Positions 9,108 to 15,000 of a stretch of DNA of 15,000 bases are shown here, in pieces (position 1 is the stretch's first letter; every line of letters starts with the position of its first letter). This DNA is from Glandiceps talaboti (taxonomy: Eukaryota; Hemichordata; Enteropneusta; Spengelidae). The notes beneath the pieces are model-generated. The model searched no databases and was not told the DNA's origin. It was given only the letters and a program-made list of their open reading frames with translations. The DNA lies in the NCBI RefSeq assembly GCF_964340395.1, contig NC_135566.1:1980001-1995000 (forward strand). Reading direction: 5' to 3'. The translations under genes and the position numbers were made by a program.

Positions 9108-10860
9108 TTGTAAAACAAACCATATGATAACAAAATATTTCAGGTCGAGTTTAGATAGAACTTATTCAGTCATCTTTTTGATACTATCTCATGCAATTTT
9201 TCTGCATAGCTACAGTTAGGAAATGTACACAATTTATGGTTAAACAAATGGTGTAGTTCCTCTCACCCTCTCTTCTCAAACAATGTTAAGCCCCGCCAAT
9301 TGAAACTCAAGCATTATTTTAGCCACCCATTCTGTCACCTACACTACAGTGGAGATATAAAATTATATGGTACAATGATGCATTGGAAGGAGACAACTCC
9401 AAAGGTGAAAAAAATGAAAATAAGACAGTGTAGGAGGCCACGGCATAAAATATCAAACCATAGACATAATAAAATACCAGAATTGAAACAATTATGCTAT
9501 GCATTACATATTATTTGGAAGTGTATTTTGTTGTGGCAAAGCTGAAAGATATTATGCGCTTGTGCACAATCATAGTAAATGACTTCTCCTGAAGTTTAAT
9601 TTGGTTACAAAAAATCCCGAATAAAGAGCAAAACATTTCAAGACTTTCAGACTTTTGATGGCCCAATGGTCGTAAACTTTTGTTCAATTCTTTTTAGTGC
9701 ACATTGGATATTTAATCTCAATTCATGCTTGTATGCAACATCAGAGCCAAGTAAACCACTGTATAAGATATGATATAATTTGGAATAGACTCAAATATAT
9801 ATTGTTATTCAGAAAAAATAAAGAACTATGATCCTTAATTTTGAAGAAAAAAATGCGAAGCCCGCATATATTGCCCATCACCTGAAAAAAATATATGGAT
9901 AGGTTGAACAGCTTTTTCATTTTTCTGGCCTTATGTCGTATCTTTCAAAGTAGTTGCCGAAAAGATGTCACATTCAATGTATAAAAAAAATTTATGGTGC
10001 TTTCTCAAATAAGTAACACAACAAAATAATCATTTTCTTTACCCAACTCCCAAAACTGTTATAGCCTCGTTTATGTCGGAACCCAAGGTAAACTCAGTGA
10101 ATTCTCCTTGTCATTATCATAATTTTTTTATAATGGAAATTGAAGTTTGGATTTTGATGTCGAAGGTACAGCTCTGTTTACAAATTCAAGGCCATTCTTT
10201 CCATAGCAAATTGTCGCTTCAAAATGAATTGCGGAATAACGCTAGTGTCAGTGTGCCATGAGATAATTATATCAAACAACATTTTAACCAAAGACAACGT
10301 CGAACACAATTATTGAAAGTGGATCTTCAAATAGTGGATCTTAAAGTGCATACCTAGTTAATAGTTTTTCAGGGCCACTAAATATTCCAAAAAGAGATCA
10401 GCCGTTTTATCAGTTTTAATATAAGGAACAAGATGTAAATGAGATCGAGCGCATCTTCGGAGTCACTGCATGCAGCACAGCAGGCGACCTCATGTTGAAC
10501 GACTTTTTCCGTCTTTTTTTTTTGAGTTTCACTCGCTGAAATTATAATTCCGACTTGCTATCTTCAAATGAAGGAGACTTTCAAGACTACTGTTACTCGC
10601 GGAAAATGCACAGTGCATGTGCACACTTCTTTTGTACTTTCCCGCACAAAGAATTTTTAATTTGCTGCAAAAAGTTACAATTTTTAGCTGGACACATTTT
10701 ATTCAAAGTTAAGCCAGGGTACAATAGCGATATAAGAGACATATTAGCCAGGAGTCAGCAGTGTACAGTCACTTTTGTGAACTATCCATTTAAATCGCGC
10801 ATGCCAGGAATCGTCACGTAAATAACGATTTTAATAGCATCGCTTTGTATTCAAAAAGTA
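9108..10860. other. long noncoding stretch, no gene recognised
   Basis: AT-rich DNA with only short chance ORFs. None of the translations resembles a family I know. A ten-base direct repeat AGTGGATCTT occurs twice near 10318-10345. The segment 10441-10560 is somewhat more GC-rich, with no identified function. Confidence 0.5.
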
Positions 10861-10863
10861 GCT

Positions 10864-10921
10864 TTCTTTCTTTCTTTTTTCCAAAATCTCAGGGGGGCAG
10901 CTGCCCCCTTGCCCCCCCCCC
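10864..10921. repeat. CTTT tract, 16-bp G/C palindrome and poly-C run
   Basis: A (CTTT)n tract leads into GGGGGCAGCTGCCCCC (10893-10908, a perfect palindrome) and then a run of 10-11 C. It directly precedes two stray units of the 50-bp minisatellite. G-rich tracts of this style recur in invertebrate transposon remnants, but I cannot name the element. Confidence 0.7.
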
Positions 10922-10929
10922 GCAGACTA

Positions 10930-11019
10930 CGGTACTGCTAAACTACTGTAAGATACGTCGTTCGTGTTTTTCAGCCCTATCAGACTTCTAAAATACTGTA
11001 AGATATGTCGTTCGTGTTG
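10930..11019. repeat. two outlying units of the 50-bp minisatellite
   Basis: ACTGTAAGATA-type anchors at 10945 and 10995 are 50 bp apart, with TTTTTCAGCCCTATCAGACT between them, in the same orientation as the 8206-9107 array. They carry private changes (AAACTACTG, AAATACTG, GATATG), so they are diverged copies 1.8 kb from the main array. Confidence 0.92.
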
Positions 11020-12292
11020 AGAGAAACGATCACCCTACACACATTTCCGAGTGATATAACTGAGTAGGTAATAATGGGTGAAGGCAGTTGAAATCACGTA
11101 AAAACTTGACAGTGACGCCATACAGTGAAAGCCGGTAAATGTTACCGGGGTCGGGGTTCTCCACGCCACCAGTGTAGCCATGATCAAAGCGAAAAAAGGA
11201 AAACAAATAAAATAATTTGAAATTATGTTTTCAAGAAAGCAAGTTAGCTTCATAAAATATTTTCACTACGATAGCATTTGTTTTTAAACAATGCGTAGTC
11301 CGATTGTATATTTTGATTTCCATGTTGCTGGGAGTCGATAGTTTTCATTGTGATACATCACATGTACATTGTTAATTAATTAGAAACATAAACATTTCAC
11401 CATAAATGACATATTTATAAAAATTAGTTTGATATTGGTGAATTATTCGTTTTTGACATTTTGTATTTTCTTCCCATGATAAAGGTAACAAATTAGAATT
11501 CGCGACAGAAAGATTCATACATCAATGTAGCGAGTTGAAAACCAATTAAGACAACATATTAACTTTAAAAAATGCAAATGTGGATGAGGGTATGATTGAA
11601 ATTGGTTTTGTACACCCAAATTAGCGTCAACAAATTCAAAATCGCGAGTTTTCGGAAATCAGAGAATACTTTTCGCGCTGTTTGATTAAAATGTGATGTT
11701 TTAGGAAATGGCTTCATTTCATTTAGCCCATTTCTTTTCTTATTATATGTATTTTCGTTTGCTTTTGATTGTTTTTCGTTCAGCGAGTGGTCACCTTTTC
11801 CTACAAGGCGACCCACTCTCAGAACGCCAAAAACAAACGACAATGCGTACGAAGAGGAAATCATAAGGTAAACAAGGGAAATATATCGTCAGTTTCCGAC
11901 ATCAGATGTTTAATCAGATTGGCGATCTTATAAAGAGCCATATATTCCTCATAATATGAAACTCAATACACGCCTTTAATCTCACTCTAAGTTTCGTTCA
12001 AAAGAGTCAATGTGACTTTCAACAAAGTCGCGTGACCATTTTGTATCCACATTATGTGAGTTTGAATCATTGACTAGTTTTTCACCTCGGTTAGCTTCTC
12101 CAGAAGTTAATTTATGTCCTTCAACAACAACAAAGTCATTAATTACGAGTAATTCCGTTGAAAAGTATGCTCAGCTAGGACACGATTCAAGCGCTTGTAA
12201 AATTCCCACACCACTAGTAGTTTTGAACTTTGGCCGGTTTCTAATGGCAACGTCTGAGGCCACAAATCAAGATTTTAATTAACCCACCCACC

Positions 12293-12294
<2 letters not shown>
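11020..12294. other. noncoding stretch, nothing firmly recognised
   Basis: A 99-codon minus-strand ORF (11565-11864) and a 70-codon plus-strand frame (12070-12282) cross this region. Neither translation matches a family I know, and neither has splice or poly(A) context. Treated as noncoding. Confidence 0.45.

Positions 12295-12329
<35 letters not shown>
12295..12329. repeat. (TG)n dinucleotide microsatellite
   Basis: Uninterrupted TG tract of about 17.5 units, preceded by a short CCCACCCACCCA run. Likely polymorphic in length. Confidence 0.97.
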
Positions 12330-12331
<2 letters not shown>

Positions 12332-12507
12332 TCAGCCGTCGACAGAGATTTACAAAAACTGTAAGAACAAAATGATATTTTCACCCTGTCACGTCTTCAA
12401 ACTTAAAATGGTCATATGGATGAAAAATGGATATTTATTTTGTAATTTTAAAATAACTCCACTGTGTTTTCCGACTTGAAAAAACAGCATCGACCAACCC
12501 TGTGTTT

Positions 12508-13323
12508 CATATACAAGTTCTCTCTTTCCACTCTAGATTGAGAAACATTATCCATGTTTCTAACAAATCACAATTGCCTTCTTCAGTGTCTAACTATGGA
12601 AGTCGGTGATACTTCCATGGTTTAACTGAATCTGATAGAGTGATACAAATTTGCTGGAGGTGTTGAATAATGTGGAGGTGTTGAATTATCTGGAGGTTTG
12701 AATAGGTTTGCTTCATAAATTCAAATGTGAAAGCACTTCGAAATCAGTCAAAATCATCACCTGGGAACAAAAATGGATAAAAGAAGACTGTTAGAGGCCG
12801 TGTACATCAAAGTTAACAATCCGACACTTTATGTCAATGTAGGAAAATATGACATTCCAGACCACTAATAGATCCATCACAGACAAGTAACCATAGTTGT
12901 GAAAAGGTTTGTTTTTCAATATATGTATTTCAGGAGTGAAAGTACTTGTTACTTACGTATATCTATGTGTCTAGCACAAATCTACAGTAGCATTATAAAG
13001 GTTTGTTTCAATGCGTGAAAGTACTTGTCACTTACGCTTCTGTCACGGTGATAATGCCACTGTAGATTGGTGCAGACACATACATAGATATACGTAGACA
13101 GGTACTTTCACATCTGAATTACATATATTGAAACAAACCTTTTCACATCTATGGTTACTCAACACCTACCTCCGGCAAATTTGGATCATTCTGTCATTCC
13201 TACCTCCATGGTCAGATTCATTTAGTCTTTGAATTTAGACACTGGAGAAGGACAAATGATTTGTTCGAAGCATGTCTGTTTCTCAATCAAAAAGTGGAAA
13301 AAGAGAACTTTTGTTATGGATCT
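12508..13323. mobile_element. large imperfect inverted repeat (foldback/MITE-like element)
   Basis: The left side (12508-12668 and 12886-12996) is the diverged reverse complement of the right side (13045-13323). Outer pairs: AGTTCTCT plus GATTGAGAAAC (12536-12546) with the complement ending at 13288; TTCAGTGTCTAA with its complement near 13237; ACAAATTTGCTGGAGG with its complement near 13170. Inner pairs: AGTAACCATAG with 13150-13159, GAAAAGGTTTGTTT with 13131-13145, ACGTATATCTATG with 13084-13096, and ATCTACAGT with 13061-13069. Inner arms look about 85% alike by eye. About 217 bp of the left arm (12669-12885) have no partner. The loop side holds a partial direct duplication of GGTTTGTTT...GTGAAAGTACTTGT (12906 and 13000). 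No transposase is visible. A non-autonomous foldback transposon is the simplest reading. Confidence 0.8.
12656..12705. repeat. three 18-bp units inside the foldback element
   Basis: GGAGGTGTTGAA-like starts at 12656, 12674 and 12692. This small triplication sits exactly where the left arm stops pairing with the right arm, and probably belongs to the unpaired insertion. Confidence 0.8.
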
Positions 13324-13411
13324 TTAGTGCTTCCATGATGAACGTACATATTATTATGAATTCGTGTTTGTAACTCAATAAATTACAAAAAGCTAAAATG
13401 TGTAAAGAAGT

Positions 13412-13429
13412 TTATTGTACGTACAATAA
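13412..13429. repeat. 18-bp perfect palindrome
   Basis: TTATTGTAC/GTACAATAA, a perfect inverted repeat with no spacer, about 185 bp upstream of the receptor ATG. It may be a dimeric transcription-factor site or a chance palindrome. Confidence 0.6.
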
Positions 13430-13521
13430 CAAACACTGTAAACATGTTCTACAAGTTTTTGAGTTAGAAACAAGGATTTAAATATAATATGATATTTCAC
13501 GTACGCATTTGTCATCCGCTT

Positions 13522-13544
13522 TAATCTTTTTTATTTATTTCTAG
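13522..13544 (+). promoter_or_regulatory. possible splice acceptor before the receptor exon
   Basis: The pyrimidine-rich run CTTTTTTATTTATTTCTAG ends in TAG at 13542-13544, a good acceptor 68 bp before the receptor ATG. A second candidate is the run of T ending in AAAG at 13606. Use of the first keeps the upstream ATG at 13576; use of the second removes it. Pairing with the donor at 7240 is inference. Confidence 0.4.
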
Positions 13545-13575
13545 TTGTTTCCTTTCGATTTCAAAATAAATTTTA

Positions 13576-13689
13576 ATGAAATTTGTGATTGTCTTTTTTT
13601 TTAAAGATTATCATGGACCCAAATGCAACAGACGACTTGGCTCTTTTTGGCAACTCTACGCCCGTACTAGCTACATTTACAAGTGTTAA
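13576..13689 (+). CDS. upstream ORF overlapping the receptor start
   Basis: ATG at 13576 opens a 37-codon frame that ends at TAA 13687-13689, in a different frame from the receptor, and crosses the receptor ATG at 13613. The uATG has a weak context (T at -3, A at +4), so leaky scanning would let ribosomes reach the main ATG. If it lies in the mature mRNA it would damp receptor translation. No peptide function is proposed. Confidence 0.3.
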   Translation: MKFVIVFFFKDYHGPKCNRRLGSFWQLYARTSYIYKC

Positions 13690-14683
13690 TACTTCGACTG
13701 ATGGCGAGAGTGGACATGGTGTTTATATCAGTAAAACGGTTCTGAAAGTAATATTTGCTATTATTAGCATCCTCGGTATCGTTGGAAATCTAATGGTCAT
13801 TTTGGTGATCACGAGAGTGAAACTACTACGCACTCTGACAAATTACTTCATCTTGAACCAATCCTGTGTTGATCTTGTGGGTTCCATCCTACTTGCAGCT
13901 CTCAATTGTTTTCCTGATATTGTCGTTCCAGATACTCCCGGTGGAGTAGTATTGTGCAAGTTTTGGGTATCCAGTTTTCCTCTGTGGGGATGTTTCAACT
14001 CATCCACGCTTAATCTGGTGTTCCTCACTATCGAGCGCTACATGGGAGTCGTGCATCCAGTGTTACACCACAACAAATTTACAAAGACCAAAGCGAAGAT
14101 CCTAGTTGGCATAGTATGGATTGTCCCCTATCTGTGGTTGAGCTACTGGGCTGGCGTCAACAAACCTTTTCATGGTGCTTGTTACCCCTTCTGGCCAAAC
14201 ATTACAGCGCAGAAGGCGATTGGAGTTATGGCGTTCCTTGTCTCCTACCTCATCCCCTTGTCGATGATGACCTTTACCTACATACGGATGTTGATGGTTC
14301 TACGAAACCAAGCTAAACTACATGTCACAAATCAACCTTCTATCACGGCGCCAAATTATGACAAGACAAGAAGAGCCAAGCGGAATGTCATCAAGACTCT
14401 TCTCCTCGTCTTTATCTCCTACATCATCTGCTGGTCTCCGAATCAGATTGAGTATTTCAGATACAACATGGGTGCATTGATCGATCTCAACAGTGTCTGG
14501 TTCCAAGTCACCATCATAATGGCCTTCTGTAACGTTTGCATCAACCCTGTGGTGTACTCACTGAAATATCAACAATTCCGTGATGGTTTGAAGAAACTGA
14601 TCTGTAAGAGTGGCCAGCAACATGGACAAGTGGTATGTCCGCCACCCTCTCCTCCATCGCCTTCCGTTGTTGTAGCGGTTTAA
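13613..14683 (+). CDS. class A (rhodopsin-like) GPCR, orphan, single coding exon
   Basis: 356 residues. The start is ATG 13613 (ATCATGG, good Kozak); codons before it open only with TTG. The extracellular N-terminus has sequons at N4, N14 and N26. TM1 ~43-67 with GIVGN (N59); TM2 ~76-98 with NQSCVDL (D87); TM3 ~112-143 with C115 and ERY (141-143); TM4 ~161-183 with W169; extracellular loop 2 with C190 (disulfide partner of C115) and sequon N196; TM5 ~200-229 with P215 and Y223; a basic third intracellular loop (TRRAKRN); TM6 ~257-284 with CWSP (273-276); TM7 ~295-317 with NPVVY (311-315); helix 8 to C331, a possible palmitoylation site. The tail is proline-rich and ends in VAV, a possible class II PDZ ligand. 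All G-protein switch motifs are intact, so it should be a working plasma-membrane receptor. C115-to-R142 is 27 residues where most class A receptors have 25. It looks closest to peptide-type (galanin/allatostatin-like) and expanded invertebrate orphan receptors. The ligand cannot be told. Confidence 0.96.
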   Translation: MDPNATDDLALFGNSTPVLATFTSVNTSTDGESGHGVYISKTVLKVIFAIISILGIVGNLMVILVITRVKLLRTLTNYFILNQSCVDLVGSILLAALNCFPDIVVPDTPGGVVLCKFWVSSFPLWGCFNSSTLNLVFLTIERYMGVVHPVLHHNKFTKTKAKILVGIVWIVPYLWLSYWAGVNKPFHGACYPFWPNITAQKAIGVMAFLVSYLIPLSMMTFTYIRMLMVLRNQAKLHVTNQPSITAPNYDKTRRAKRNVIKTLLLVFISYIICWSPNQIEYFRYNMGALIDLNSVWFQVTIIMAFCNVCINPVVYSLKYQQFRDGLKKLICKSGQQHGQVVCPPPSPPSPSVVVAV

Positions 14684-15000
14684 TACAATGTCAGAGATAC
14701 ATACCAAGTGATGACACAGTATACAAACGCAAAGCTTGCACATCGTGATTACAGACAATCAAATATCCGTGCACATGCACCAAACAGAGTTAAAAAAAGG
14801 GTGTGGAAAATTTTTTAGCAGACAAAAAAGACAACTTTGATCCATCCATCTGTCACGTGACATCATGGGTGTGAATCTGGTCACAGATAGATGAAATATT
14901 GTTGCACCCAAATCCAGGGGAGGGAGGGGCATACACTATATTCCTTCATGTCAGTGCTTTCATGTACTTGAGAGTTCATCACCAGCAGACATTTTTTACT
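14684..15000 (+). other. receptor 3' flank
   Basis: No AATAAA or ATTAAA appears in the visible 317 bp, so the receptor 3' UTR probably runs past the window. A TCCATCCATC run and a GTCACGTGAC palindrome lie near 14840-14861. No further gene is seen. Confidence 0.5.
14852..14861. promoter_or_regulatory. GTCACGTGAC palindrome (CLEAR-type E-box)
   Basis: A ten-base palindrome that equals the CLEAR/MiT-family consensus, with core E-box CACGTG. It lies downstream of the receptor stop. One site alone is weak evidence of function. Confidence 0.35.

Noticed and set aside
9300-9545. 81-codon plus-strand ORF
   Set aside because: It opens with TTG, has low-complexity basic content, no recognisable domain and no splice or poly(A) context.
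10073-10261. 62-codon plus-strand ORF
   Set aside because: No family resemblance, short, in AT-rich spacer.
10555-10821. 88-codon plus-strand ORF with several cysteines and histidines
   Set aside because: It begins with TTG; the Cys/His spacing does not fit a zinc finger I know, and no conserved motif is seen. It could be a transposon relic but I cannot support that.
11565-11864. 99-codon minus-strand ORF starting with ATG
   Set aside because: The longest non-receptor ORF, but the translation shows no domain, hydrophobic pattern or family motif; kept only as a note.
12070-12282. 70-codon Ser/Thr-rich plus-strand frame
   Set aside because: TTG start, no motif, ends shortly before the TG microsatellite; probably chance.
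12294-12479. ORF through the (TG)n tract (alternating Cys-Val)
   Set aside because: The frame is a by-product of the dinucleotide repeat.
13589-13612. Receptor start eight codons further upstream
   Set aside because: The codon there is TTG, and the run translates a poly-T tract that looks like a splice-site pyrimidine tract. The first in-frame ATG is 13613, with a good Kozak context.
14116-14758. Other ORFs overlapping the receptor on both strands
   Set aside because: They are shadows of the receptor coding sequence; only the frame from 13613 carries the seven-helix motifs.

Overview
The window reads as animal nuclear DNA, most likely from a marine invertebrate. It is AT-rich, gene-poor and full of tandem repeats. 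It holds one intron-separated terminal exon, one single-exon seven-helix receptor, and a non-LTR retrotransposon tail of the kind widespread in invertebrate and fish genomes. I cannot name the species. The receptor resembles large orphan families of lancelets, hemichordates, echinoderms and some lophotrochozoans, but that comparison is from memory.

Layout. Positions 1-4884 are a minisatellite of about 97 units with a 51-bp period, organised as a higher-order repeat of about 1.45-1.5 kb (about 3.3 copies, open at the left edge). It appears to lie in the last intron of a plus-strand gene. The last coding exon of that gene (5277-5450) encodes the C-terminus of a C11orf54-type zinc-dependent ester hydrolase, with the three zinc-ligand histidines intact. 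Poly(A) signals follow at 5497-5522. A second, 43-bp minisatellite (5679-6014) shares a core of at least 20 bp with the first array, so the exon sits between two related arrays. A perfect match to the 14-bp CTCF consensus lies between the big array and the exon.

Positions 6015-6874 are AT-rich spacer. From 6875 there is a possible promoter region: a duplicated 37-bp module with an E-box and a CRE/UPRE-like half, an inverted CCAAT box, a TATA box, and a 9/9 splice donor at 7240/7241. Positions 7241-13544 would then be a long intron upstream of the receptor, or plain intergenic DNA. This stretch holds a truncated LINE 3' end with a (GATT)n tail, an 18-unit 50-bp minisatellite (8206-9107) with two outlying units 1.8 kb away, a G/C palindrome junction, a (TG)n tract, and a large imperfect inverted-repeat (foldback) element (12508-13323).

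The receptor gene (13613-14683) is a complete 356-residue class A GPCR in one coding exon, with an acceptor-like site and an overlapping upstream ORF just before it. The two genes point the same way. Nothing suggests they share a pathway. The most unusual content is the repeat architecture around the C11orf54-type exon and the foldback element upstream of the receptor.
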